A stretch of 64,000 nt of DNA, taken from Flavobacteriales bacterium. GTDB lineage: Bacteria; Bacteroidota; Bacteroidia; Flavobacteriales_F; PHOS-HE28. Position 1 is the stretch's first letter; each line of letters starts with the position of its first letter. A program made the position numbers and the translations under genes. Where the stretch lies: contig JADKHI010000001.1 in assembly GCA_016721825.1 (NCBI GenBank), positions 1,488,001 through 1,552,000 on the forward strand, given 5' to 3'. A model generated the notes under the pieces. That model did no database searches and had not been told where the DNA came from. It worked only from the letters and a program-made list of their open reading frames with translations. Positions 45,192 to 53,326 of this stretch are shown here, one piece after another.

Positions 45192-45227
45192 GCAAAGCGC
45201 CCCGCTCGGTTGAGCGGGGCGCTTTGC
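45192..45227 (+). terminator. Strong intrinsic hairpin terminator
   Basis: A perfect 16-bp stem (45192-45207 with 45212-45227) closes on a 4-nt GGTT loop, 15 bp after the restored stop of the Delta-60 gene. The stem sequence contains GCAAAGCG at the base and the complementary CGCTTTGC. It also separates the two Delta-60 genes. Confidence 0.85.
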
Positions 45228-45304
45228 GTTGGGACCTCAAGACCACCTGTACTCAAGCAACCTGCTGATGTCGCCGACCGTCATCCCCACAGTCCACACA
45301 CCCC

Positions 45305-46759
45305 ATGAAACAGGCTCTCCTCCTCTCCTCGTTCCTTGCGTTCTCCACCGCCCTGCACGCGCAGGTGCCCATCATTGATTATGGTTTCCTGGTGGAAGAC
45401 CCGAGCGTGCTGGTGAACAACGTGCTCGTGCAGCCGGACGGGAAGATCCTTGTGGGTGGCGTCTTCTTCAACTACGGTGGCAGTGGGCACGACCACTTGG
45501 TACGACTGCACAGCGATGGCACCATCGACGCCACCTTCAACCCGGGCGGTGTGGGGCCCGGCAACGCTGTGGAGGACATGGTGCTGATGCCTGATGGACG
45601 CATCCTGATCGCAGGCAATTTCCTCACCTACAACGGGTCCAATACCTTCTTCATCGCGCGCCTCTTCGCCGATGGCACACTTGACCCCACGTTCAACGTG
45701 CAGCCCGGCTCCATCAACGGCGCCGTGTGGGCCATTGAGCTGCACGACAACCACAAGGTGATCGCCGGTGGCGAGTTCTTCATCTGCAGTGGCCAGAGCA
45801 GCCCGCACATCGCCCGATTCAACGACAATGGTTCGCTGGACACCACCTTCATGGTGGGCACGGGTTTCGACCACAACGTGCACGAACTGCTCGTACTGCC
45901 TGACCTCCGCATCGTGGTCGGTGGACAGTTCACCCAGTACAACGGCACGCCGAGCGGACACATCGCATTGCTCAGCCCGCAAGGTCCCATTGACCCCACC
46001 ATGGACAATGACCCCGGCTTGTCATCGACCGGCGGCATCGTGCGCGCGCTCGCACGCCAACCCGACGGCAAGATCCTCGTGGGTGGTTACTTCCAATACC
46101 ACAACGGCCAGCCGCGTAGTGCGGTCGAACGCTTGAACCTCGACGGTACGCACGATGCCGCCTTCACTTCGCCGTTGTACATGTACGCCCTGGTGCGCGC
46201 CGTGGCGGTTCAAGCCGATGGCAAGCTCTTGGTGGGGGGTGAGTTCACTTCCTCGGAGTACGCCAATGCCGTACCGGGCCCCGCGCGCTTGGTACGCCTC
46301 CATACGGATGGAAGCCGCGACAACAGCTTTGCGATCGGCAGTGGAATAGGGCCGGGATCCCAGACCACCAGTTATGTGCATACCATCGCCGTTCAACCCG
46401 ATAGCAAGATCCTTGTAGGAGGGTACTTCGAAACGGTGGATACCGAGACCCAATACCCACAGATCGTTCGCCTTCTCGATGGCAACATCAATGGATCGGA
46501 AGAACTGGACAATGCGAGCACGCTGAGCGTGTTGCTAGAACCTTCCACCGGCAACCTCTTCCTACAGACCACGTTCGGCGGTACGGATGATGCGTTGTTG
46601 CAGTTGCATGGTCTTAATGGCCAGCTCGTGCATAGCGAACGGGTGCGCATGGGTAGCGGTGCGCTCATCCCACTGCAGCTGGGCCTGCGCAGTGGCCTTT
46701 ACCTCGTCAGCCTAACGCAGGGCGATCAGCGGGTCGCAGCGAAGGTGGTGGTGGAGTGA
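45305..46759 (+). CDS. Delta-60 repeat T9SS type A cargo
   Basis: 484 aa with a signal peptide (MKQALLLSSFLAFSTALHAQ). Delta-60 units run from about 25 to 395 (for example DGKILVGGVFFNYGG, LFADGTLDPTF, LVRLHTDGSRDNSF). The last ~75 residues are a type A sorting domain (LEPSTGNLFLQTT, LQLHGLNGQLVHSERV, GLYLVSLTQGDQRVAAKVVVE). It is a shorter paralogue of the gene upstream, with no frameshift, and lacks the block between the repeats and the sorting domain that the larger protein has. It is expected on the cell surface after T9SS export; the ligand is unknown. Confidence 0.88.
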   Translation: MKQALLLSSFLAFSTALHAQVPIIDYGFLVEDPSVLVNNVLVQPDGKILVGGVFFNYGGSGHDHLVRLHSDGTIDATFNPGGVGPGNAVEDMVLMPDGRILIAGNFLTYNGSNTFFIARLFADGTLDPTFNVQPGSINGAVWAIELHDNHKVIAGGEFFICSGQSSPHIARFNDNGSLDTTFMVGTGFDHNVHELLVLPDLRIVVGGQFTQYNGTPSGHIALLSPQGPIDPTMDNDPGLSSTGGIVRALARQPDGKILVGGYFQYHNGQPRSAVERLNLDGTHDAAFTSPLYMYALVRAVAVQADGKLLVGGEFTSSEYANAVPGPARLVRLHTDGSRDNSFAIGSGIGPGSQTTSYVHTIAVQPDSKILVGGYFETVDTETQYPQIVRLLDGNINGSEELDNASTLSVLLEPSTGNLFLQTTFGGTDDALLQLHGLNGQLVHSERVRMGSGALIPLQLGLRSGLYLVSLTQGDQRVAAKVVVE

Positions 46760-46842
46760 GATGGATCGCCGCGTCGGAAGAGCGCCGCACAGGTGAGACT
46801 CTTCAACGGTCGGTCGCTCCTTTCATGCAGGCCGCTGGAACG

Positions 46843-47184
46843 CTAAGGCTTGGGTGTGCATGTGGCCACCCAGGCCGCGTACTGCTCCTCGCTGAGGATG
46901 TTCTTCACTTCGGATAGTATCGTGCTTCCATCGGCATTGCTGATGGAGTCCTCGGATTTCTTGGCTCCCGTTGCTTCGCATTCCTCCCTACAGGCATCCT
47001 GTACGAGCAACATCCGCCGCAACTGATCCGGGGTCAGCTTCAAGGTGGCCCATGTTTCCGGCGGTGTGTTCAGCACACATCGCTGCAATATGGCCGCAGT
47101 TGGTTCAGGCCCGGGCACCTGCGCGCTGACCGCTCCGAACCAGGTCACCAAAGTGGTCAGCAGCAGGAGTCTTGGCGTCAACAT
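46843..47184 (-). CDS. Small secreted LTxxQ-like protein
   Basis: 113 aa from the ATG at 47184 (MLTPRLLLLTTLVTWFGAVSAQ, a signal peptide); a GTG at 47208 is less likely. The mature part is helical with LKLTPDQLRRMLLVQDAC near the middle and ILSEEQYAAWVATC near the end. The pattern of two LTPDQ/LSEEQ-type helices is like the Spy/CpxP group of periplasmic chaperones. Four Cys residues (in ILQRC, CREEC and CTPKP) may form disulfides. The neighbouring protein at 51517-51897 has the same plan without the Cys. Confidence 0.7.
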   Translation of the reverse strand: MLTPRLLLLTTLVTWFGAVSAQVPGPEPTAAILQRCVLNTPPETWATLKLTPDQLRRMLLVQDACREECEATGAKKSEDSISNADGSTILSEVKNILSEEQYAAWVATCTPKP

Positions 47185-47268
47185 GGGTCCGTGGGGTCGG
47201 TCGTTCACCGAAAGGTACGTCGCTGTGCAAGGGCGCCGAATATGGCTTGGGGGAACGTTGAGCCAGCC

Positions 47269-48351
47269 CTACTGGTAACGCAGCTTCACCACCGCATTGC
47301 GGTCCGTGGTGGTCTTCACCAACAGACGCACTCGGCCATGACCCGTGCGGATGTATGCACGCGCTGTGTTCGGCGGCACACGGCCCAGGTTATGCGCCAC
47401 CACCAGCACGGTGTTGTCGCCCCAGTTCAGAGGCAGGTAGATACGGTGGTGCTTCGGGCTTAGCTCGTAGTGGTCCAATACCACCTGACCGTTCAGGAGC
47501 ACACTGATCGTATCACCGTCGTGCTCGGCATCATCCCACAACACCAGCGGCACACCGCTGCGACGCGTGGAGAGCGTAACCAACGTATCGGTGGTGCGGT
47601 CATCGAATTGCGTGGAAGGCCATGGACCTTGTGGTACGCGCTTGGGCAGCCCGAAGTGGTGACGGTACACGAAGGCCAATTGGTCCTGCGTACCGGTGAA
47701 GGTCGCGGCACCGGCCGGGCTGGTCACAGTGCTGGTGAAAGCGGGTGTGCGGTCCAAGTGGTGCACCCAGCGCACAGCGAACTCGTGCCGGTCCGACGCA
47801 TCATCGTAGTACCACAGGCCCAGCTCGGGTGCGATGAACGCCCGGGTCAGCGCATCGTAACGGGTCGTGGTGTGGTACTGATCATCGTCCCGGCTCTTCT
47901 CCCCACCGCTTTGAAAGTCCCAGCCGGCCGCCATGGTGATCTTCAGCTCCCCTTCATCCCAATCCGGCCAGGGCAACAAGCGCCAGGCACGGAACTCCGT
48001 GCGCAGGTTCGGCAGAAAAATGGGGAAGCACACGGAATCCACCCACAACATGTTGCTCTGGTAGGCGAAGTCACCCTGGACATCAACACCCCATCGGTCG
48101 TGCACCGTGAAGGAAGCGCCCGTTCCGGCCTCGAACCCGAACCATGGCACGCCGGCGGCATGGTCCAGCTCATTGGAAACGAGCTGGGGCCCTTGGAACG
48201 TGAGAGCGCCATGGGCAATGATGCGCGGCTCCACGGCACGCGCTTGGATCGGCATGCGCCAGCGGGGCAGCTGAGCGTTCGCTTGGGCGCAGAGCACGGT
48301 GCCGGAGCAGATGGTCAGTAGCAGATGGATCCCGCGCAGTCTCCGAAGCAT
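47269..48351 (-). CDS. Secreted protein with conserved Bacteroidota C-terminal domain
   Basis: 360 aa from the ATG at 48351 (MLRRLRGIHLLLTICSGTVLCAQANAQ, a signal peptide); the upstream open frame overlaps the divergent gene. Residues about 40-220 are rich in aromatic beta strands (LRTEFRAWRLLPWPDWDEGELKI, HEFAVRWVHHLD), as in outer-membrane-associated proteins. The last ~95 residues (VPLVLWDDAEHDGDTISVLL, LNWGDNTVLVVAHNLGRVPPNTARAYI) match a pattern I recall at the end of many Bacteroidota secreted proteins. No catalytic site was found, and no sorting domain of type A or B. Confidence 0.7.
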   Translation of the reverse strand: MLRRLRGIHLLLTICSGTVLCAQANAQLPRWRMPIQARAVEPRIIAHGALTFQGPQLVSNELDHAAGVPWFGFEAGTGASFTVHDRWGVDVQGDFAYQSNMLWVDSVCFPIFLPNLRTEFRAWRLLPWPDWDEGELKITMAAGWDFQSGGEKSRDDDQYHTTTRYDALTRAFIAPELGLWYYDDASDRHEFAVRWVHHLDRTPAFTSTVTSPAGAATFTGTQDQLAFVYRHHFGLPKRVPQGPWPSTQFDDRTTDTLVTLSTRRSGVPLVLWDDAEHDGDTISVLLNGQVVLDHYELSPKHHRIYLPLNWGDNTVLVVAHNLGRVPPNTARAYIRTGHGRVRLLVKTTTDRNAVVKLRYQ

Positions 48352-48430
48352 GCTCGCGGTCGGCAAAGACCGTACCGGCCGTTGTCCACACCATAGCGTG
48401 CCCACCGCCGTCGTGTTGCAACTTCGCACC

Positions 48431-49033
48431 ATGCTCACCGCCACTGATATCGCCTGGCATATGCGCCTGCACGCCACAGGCCTGCGCCATGAGTGGATCA
48501 CACCCAACGCGCTGCTGTACGCGTGGGAGAGCGACCTGCTCACCGTGACGCCCGACGGACACGTTTGCGAGGTGGAGATCAAATGCAGCCGCGCCGACCT
48601 GAAGCAGGACCTGCGCAAGCCCAAGCACAGCCAGGGCATGCTCATGAACGGCTCCTTCTTCGTGAAGGCCAGCGGCCGCTCGCTCACACGGAACGAAGCG
48701 CATGAGCACAAGCGCCGACAGCAAGGCGCTCAGCTCTGCCGACGCCCGAACTACTTCTGCTTCGCCATGCCCTGCGCCGTTTACCGCAATGGCCCGCGGA
48801 TCGCCATACCAGCCTATGCCGGCGTGTACACCGTGGATGAGGAAGGCCGCGTGTTCGAGGAGCGCCGCCCGATCCAGTTGCACACCGAACGCATCGCCCA
48901 GGAGGATCTGCTGGCCTTGGCGCGCAAGATGCATCACCGCTATTGGGAGGAATTGCGGCGGATGCGGCATGCGCCCGGATCAACGATGCCGCTGGTTTCA
49001 GTGGAGCAGGCTGTTGATGACGGAGCGGAGTAG
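48431..49033 (+). CDS. MmcB-like PD-(D/E)xK family protein
   Basis: 200 aa from the ATG at 48431. A PD-(D/E)xK-like core is suggested by LYAWESDLLTVTPDGHVCEVEIKCSRADLKQD (Asp at LLTV, Glu and Lys in EVEIK), the same ...EVKxSRxDxxxD pattern as MmcB/DUF2161-type DNA repair nucleases. A PCAVYRNGPRIAIPAYAGVYTV segment follows, as in phage and plasmid homologues. It probably cleaves or binds DNA. A CAACTTCG element lies close to the start codon (48419-48426). It diverges from the secreted protein gene at 48351. Confidence 0.7.
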   Translation: MLTATDIAWHMRLHATGLRHEWITPNALLYAWESDLLTVTPDGHVCEVEIKCSRADLKQDLRKPKHSQGMLMNGSFFVKASGRSLTRNEAHEHKRRQQGAQLCRRPNYFCFAMPCAVYRNGPRIAIPAYAGVYTVDEEGRVFEERRPIQLHTERIAQEDLLALARKMHHRYWEELRRMRHAPGSTMPLVSVEQAVDDGAE

Positions 49034-49120
49034 TTAACGAATGACCACCTCCGCACAAGCAGCCTACTTTACCATGGATGACTTAGGATCGCGAGGACAT
49101 GCTCGCCGCGACGGAACGCT

Positions 49121-49465
49121 TCAATTGAACCACACCGCATACCCTTTCCGCCGCAGTTCCAATGCCAGCCCCTTCTCCACGTCCAAGGCTTCCGCGCGGC
49201 TCAGCGGACCGATGTGCTGGTAGAGGCTGGGCCGCAGGTAGCGACCGTATTTCTCCACGATGGCAGCGGACAACTTCTGCCCCTTCGCATTCCGGTGACC
49301 GGTCCGGTGTTGGGTGAAACGCTCCTGCGGTGTCTTGCTCGTCTGGCCTACATAGAGGCATTCCAACACGCCGTTGTATTGCGGATTCGCCTCGCGGAAC
49401 TTCCGGTCCTCGGTGAAGACCTTCCGGCTGAGCTCGATCACGTAGACGGTGTAGGCGGTGGGCAT
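49121..49465 (-). CDS. GIY-YIG-like endonuclease domain protein
   Basis: 114 aa from the ATG at 49465 (MPTAYTVYVIELSRKVF). The fold is suggested by VYVIEL and ECLYVGQTSKTPQERFTQH, where the GIY-YIG motif becomes VYV...YVG; an Arg and a His that may be catalytic follow in QERFTQHRTGHRN. A second helix contains EALDVEKGLALELRRKGY. Such single-domain proteins act in DNA repair, recombination or as homing nucleases, but its role is not known. It converges on the MmcB-like gene. Confidence 0.65.
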   Translation of the reverse strand: MPTAYTVYVIELSRKVFTEDRKFREANPQYNGVLECLYVGQTSKTPQERFTQHRTGHRNAKGQKLSAAIVEKYGRYLRPSLYQHIGPLSRAEALDVEKGLALELRRKGYAVWFN

Positions 49466-49643
49466 CCGGGGGCAAAGGTGCACAAGGCGATCCGTGCATT
49501 CGTTGCGGCCTCCGAGCAACGAGGCAGTGAACAAAGCGCATGCACCACCACCCGTTCCGCCAGGGCACGAACAAGCAACCGAGCGCACCAACGGCCCGTC
49601 ATCCTTCTGCGAACAGGCCTGTCATCGGCTTGCTCATGCACGC

Positions 49644-51056
49644 ATGAACGCACTCCGCACGCTCGTTCCGTTGACCACGGCCTTGATGGTCGCAACCGCG
49701 GCCATGGCCCAAGCGCCCTGTGCCACGCCCCCCGGCTGCATCGTGGACAATACGATCACGGCCCAAGGCGGGGGCGACATGAACAGCGGAGCCCCCTTCG
49801 ATCTGAACAGCTGGTCCGTATCGCACGGCACGCCCACGTTGTTCGGGAACGACAGCCCTTCCAATGCATCCGCTTGCTCGATCTGGATGTGGTCCTATTC
49901 AGGCGGCGGTGAGGGTGTGTTCACCTGCTACGATTTCCAGCCAGGGCAGACCTACACCGTGTGCCTGTGGGTGCGCAACACCAACGCCATCACGGGCGGC
50001 GGACACTTGCAGGTGTGGATGACCAACGGCCTTACCGTGCAGCCGCTCAACGCCCCTCCACTGGTCGTCAGCAATTCCCAGCTTGTCGATAGCTCGTGGG
50101 TGAACAACGCCAACTGGACACAGCTCTCGTTCACCGTTACCCCGCAGAGCGCCTTCAGCCAGTTGCTCATCTACCCCTTCATGGCCGGACCGCCGATCAA
50201 CAACCTCCAGTACGAACTGCAGATCGACGACATCCGGGTTTCACCGCAGGTCAGCGCCATCACCACCCTTGCCATTGCCGTGCAACCGCCGATGATCACC
50301 TGGTGTGATACCGCTAGCCTCTGTGTGTCCGGTGCGCCCCCTGGCAGCACCATTTCGTGGACACCGGCGGCCGGCCTTTCCAACACCACAGGCGCGTGCG
50401 TGAACGCTTCACCCTGCGCAACAACGGTATATACGGCCACGGTCAACGCCATCGCTGGTTGTGCGAACGCATGCACGCCGACCGTGTCCAATGGTTCCAT
50501 TTCCGCCACCGTGCTGGTGGAGCCACCCACGGTGAGGCTCCGTAGCGAGGGACCCGCCCTCTGTGGGGGTGCGCAACGGTTGGTGGTGGAGAAGCCCGAT
50601 CCCTTCTGCGGTACGGGTGAATGGGTGGGACCGGATGGCAGCATCACGCTGCAGGACACGCTGTTCATCGACCCCTTGTCCCCGGGCACAGCAGGGCCAT
50701 GGACCTACCGCATCACGGACCCGAGCGGCACATGCACAAGCGATGCGGCCACCCTGACCATCGCGACAGCGGGCACCACGGCCGAACACTTCCTCCCCAA
50801 CGCCTTCACTCCGAACGGCGACGGCATCAACGACCGCTTTTTCCCGCAGAGCACCTACGGGTTCGCGCGCTACAGCCTGCTGCTCTTCGACCGCTGGGGT
50901 GGCCTACTGCGCACGGTGAACGATGCGGAAGGCTGGGACGGCACGGTGAACGGCGAGCTGCTGCCCAACGATGTGTACGCCTGGCGCGCAGAGTACGTGC
51001 TGGCCTGCGACACGCGCACCCGCCGTGCCAGCGGACATGTAGTGTGCCTGCGTTGA
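49644..51056 (+). CDS. T9SS type B cargo with gliding-motility C-terminal domain
   Basis: 470 aa from the ATG at 49644 (signal peptide MNALRTLVPLTTALMVATAAMAQ). A beta-sandwich region (about 40-230) contains TYTVCLWVRNTNAITGGGHLQV. Two Ig/PKD-like domains follow with WTPAAGLSNTTGACVNASPC and YTATVNAIAGC. The C-terminal ~85 residues are a type B sorting domain, with the hallmark LPNAFTPNGDGINDRFFP, SLLLFDRWGGLLRT, DVYAWRAEYV and GHVVCLR. It is exported by T9SS and stays at the surface, often as part of adhesive matrices. Confidence 0.88.
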   Translation: MNALRTLVPLTTALMVATAAMAQAPCATPPGCIVDNTITAQGGGDMNSGAPFDLNSWSVSHGTPTLFGNDSPSNASACSIWMWSYSGGGEGVFTCYDFQPGQTYTVCLWVRNTNAITGGGHLQVWMTNGLTVQPLNAPPLVVSNSQLVDSSWVNNANWTQLSFTVTPQSAFSQLLIYPFMAGPPINNLQYELQIDDIRVSPQVSAITTLAIAVQPPMITWCDTASLCVSGAPPGSTISWTPAAGLSNTTGACVNASPCATTVYTATVNAIAGCANACTPTVSNGSISATVLVEPPTVRLRSEGPALCGGAQRLVVEKPDPFCGTGEWVGPDGSITLQDTLFIDPLSPGTAGPWTYRITDPSGTCTSDAATLTIATAGTTAEHFLPNAFTPNGDGINDRFFPQSTYGFARYSLLLFDRWGGLLRTVNDAEGWDGTVNGELLPNDVYAWRAEYVLACDTRTRRASGHVVCLR

Positions 51057-51516
51057 ACGCGGTACTGAGGCTTCCCATGTCCTCCTTCTTGTCCATGCTT
51101 CGGAAAGCGAAGAACTCCTTCAACGAGCGCAGCCCATGCGCTTCTGCTCCCCCTCCGCCCCCTCGCTAAGGCGCGGGGGATAAGTGGAAGCATGGGCCGC
51201 GCAAGATCTTCAGGACCGGATCTGCGGAGCGCTTCCTTCGATCCCCCTCGTCCGCCGGCTTGGCGGGAACAGCGAGGGGGGATGAGTTGCCGCACAGCGC
51301 GCATCGGCCCGTTCGCGTGCGCCAGCGGCTTAGCGGAAGCGTTCAAGCTTTCTTGAGGTGACAACTGGTCAAGGCGAAGACGTGAATAGTTCCCCTCCTG
51401 CCAAGGAGCGGTCAGGGGTGGTGGCACCCTGAAGAACAGAACGAGCGCCGCAGGCCCGTGAAGGCCTTTGGCACTCGCCTGATGTGGGGAGCACATGTTC
51501 GCTGTCCGCGTTCCCC
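51057..51516 (+). repeat. Repeat-rich intergenic region, 460 bp
   Basis: No gene is supported. It contains a nested hairpin, CCCCCTCG (51243-51250) with CGAGGGGG (51273-51280) and an inner CCGCC/GGCGG stem. It also has a CGTGCGCCAGCGGCTTA segment (51316-51332), whose complement also occurs in the 32-bp repeats at 52942 and 54368. A hairpin-containing segment at 51391-51427 recurs at 54456-54492. It looks like a place where several dispersed repeats have gathered. Confidence 0.65.
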
Positions 51517-51897
51517 TTACTTCATCTGTTCCTTCTTCTCCGGTGTGAGGTCCCCGGTGCCTTTCTGGCGCATGCCATCCCACTTGGTGTACTGCTCGGG
51601 GGTCAGCACCTTCTGCATCTCCCGGTCACGCTCCACCATCAGGGCGGCGGTCTTGTCGGACATGTCCTTGTCGCTCAGCTTCGGCATGGTCTGCTCCAGC
51701 GCTTCGTGGCGCTTGATGTAGCGCGTGTCCAGCTCCTTCACCTTGGCCTCCTGCTCATCGGAGAGGTCCAACTGCATGTTCAACTGGGTCACGTTCAGGT
51801 TCACCCATGCCTTGTCCAATGTGCTGGGTTGGGTCTGGGCCTGCGCGTTCAGGGTGGTGAGCAGGGCGACGGCGCCTGCAATGATCAGGTTCTTCAT
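51517..51897 (-). CDS. Spy/CpxP-like small periplasmic protein
   Basis: 126 aa from the ATG at 51897 (signal peptide MKNLIIAGAVALLTTLNAQAQ). The mature part is helical and charged: LDLSDEQEAKVKELDTRY, RHEALEQTMPKLSD and VLTPEQYTKWDGMRQKG. Two LTxxQ-like motifs and the high Lys/Glu content suggest a Spy/CpxP-like periplasmic chaperone or sensor partner. It has no neighbour in an operon. Its sequence resembles the smaller secreted protein at 46843-47184 in its second half. Confidence 0.75.
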   Translation of the reverse strand: MKNLIIAGAVALLTTLNAQAQTQPSTLDKAWVNLNVTQLNMQLDLSDEQEAKVKELDTRYIKRHEALEQTMPKLSDKDMSDKTAALMVERDREMQKVLTPEQYTKWDGMRQKGTGDLTPEKKEQMK

Positions 51898-52126
51898 GGT
51901 CCTTGGTTTTAGGTTCACCCTGCCAGTTGCGAAACCAGGGCCAAGACCTACCGGTGGGCAGCGAGAACGCGTGCAGACCCCACCCCTGCTGCGTTGCACG
52001 CATCAGCACGCATCCGTGTGCCGCGCCTGGGGTGTGCACACTGTTCGCCATCGCTGGGGAAGGGCGACCACGATCACCACCTTTCGTGCGCTGACCGTCC
52101 GTGCTGGCGGCGGGTACATTTACCGC

Positions 52127-52861
52127 ATGTGCCTCATCGCCTTGGCCTACCAGGTCCACCCACGCTTTCCGCTTATTGTAGCGGCCAACCGCGATGAGGT
52201 CCGGGAACGACCCACGGCACCCGCGCAGTTCTGGCCCGATGCACCCGAGTTCCTCGCCGGACGCGATCAGCAGGCGGGCGGCACCTGGCTCGGCATCACC
52301 CGCACCGGGCGCATCGCCGCCATCACGAACCACCGCGACCTGCGGCGCCCGCGCACCGTGGGCCCTTCGCGCGGCCAGCTCGTGAAGCAGGCCCTGCTCG
52401 GCACCATCGACCCACAGACCACCGCAGCCTACGAGGGCTTCAACCTGCTGTACGGACCCCTGCACGCGCTGCGCTACCACAACAACATCCAACCCGCCGA
52501 CCTTCCGCTCGCACCGGGCGTGCACGGCATCAGCAACGCCTTCCTCAACACACCGTGGCCCAAAGTGGAACGCGCGAAGGCGGACCTGCACGCGCTGCTC
52601 GAAGCGACCGACCCACCACCGGTGGAAGCGCTCTTCGCGGTGCTCACCAACGATGCACTGGCCGCCGATGCGCAACTGCCCGATACCGGCCTGCCCCTGG
52701 AGCTGGAGCGTGCCGCCTCGTCCATCTTCATCCCCGGTGCCGCCTATGGCACGCGCTGCTCCACCGTGCTGCTGGTGGATGCCGAAGGTGCCGTGTACTT
52801 CGAGGAACGCAGCTGGCCCGGTGCCACGCGGGTGGTGGAGCGGTTCAGGCTCGAGGGGTAG
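52127..52861 (+). CDS. NRDE-family (TANGO2-like) protein
   Basis: 244 aa from the ATG at 52127 (MCLIALAYQVHPRFPLIVAANRDEVRERP). The N-terminal Cys and the NRDE motif, then GGTWLGITRTGRIAAITNHRD, GFNLLYG, LAPGVHGISNAFLNTPWPKVERAK and CSTVLLVDAEGAVYFEERSW are all typical of the NRDE/TANGO2 family. The biochemical role is unsettled. A TACATTTA element (52115-52122) lies four bases before the start codon, so the mRNA may be nearly leaderless. The region downstream is full of dispersed repeats. Confidence 0.9.
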   Translation: MCLIALAYQVHPRFPLIVAANRDEVRERPTAPAQFWPDAPEFLAGRDQQAGGTWLGITRTGRIAAITNHRDLRRPRTVGPSRGQLVKQALLGTIDPQTTAAYEGFNLLYGPLHALRYHNNIQPADLPLAPGVHGISNAFLNTPWPKVERAKADLHALLEATDPPPVEALFAVLTNDALAADAQLPDTGLPLELERAASSIFIPGAAYGTRCSTVLLVDAEGAVYFEERSWPGATRVVERFRLEG

Positions 52862-53109
52862 AACGGCCCTCCTCGCGATGACGTTGAGTTTACATTTCGT
52901 CATGGCGAAGAGCAACAAGCGGTCCCAGCACAGGCCACTGTGACGTGGCCATCTCCTAAGCCGCTGGCGCACAGAAATGAAACACCGTGTTGCCACCCGC
53001 GCGCCTGCGGCCTAAGAGGTCGCTTCGGCGGACGATCCTTTACGGATGTTCCGTGTGGTCCGCCTCGCGATGACGGTGGGTTCTTAGTTCGTCATGGCGA
53101 CTCTAGACT
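52862..53109 (+). repeat. Dispersed-repeat cluster left of the IS110 element
   Basis: Two copies of an inverted-repeat element are visible: CGCGATGACG with CGTCATGGCG at 52874-52883/52898-52907 and again at 53066-53075/53090-53099, one mismatch per stem. Between them lies the left 32-bp repeat (52942-52973). No gene is supported. Such CGATGACG repeats are common dispersed elements in MAGs from memory. Confidence 0.65.
52942..52973 (+). repeat. 32-bp direct repeat, left copy
   Basis: An exact 32-bp copy of 54368-54399 beginning GACGTGGCCATC and ending GCTGGCGCACA. The sequences just upstream of both copies are also partly alike, so this is probably a dispersed repeat rather than an insertion-site duplication. 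Confidence 0.85.
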
Positions 53110-53326
53110 TGCGTCGATAGATCCACTGAAGAGGTCTGAGCAGGAAGGCAGGTGAACCATTCATGGCGATAGGACGCGGTCCTAAGCCCCCTTATTGGAA
53201 CCTGTCTTCCCCTCGGGTCTGAGGCTCAGATAGAATTTCAGGCGTGCAGGCCTATTAGAGTCATCAAGCACAGGACCTCGCTCAGCCCCTCCAGGGATCA
53301 TTGGTCTAACTCAAAAGTAGAAGGCA
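53110..53326 (+). ncRNA. Candidate bridge RNA region of the IS110 element
   Basis: IS110-family transposases carry a non-coding end from which a structured bridge RNA is transcribed that specifies donor and target. The ~215 bp upstream of this transposase have no gene and show hairpins such as AGGAC-GCG-GTCCT (53171-53183) and CCTC...GAGG (53211-53224). The exact borders and the two guide loops cannot be set by eye. Confidence 0.4.
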
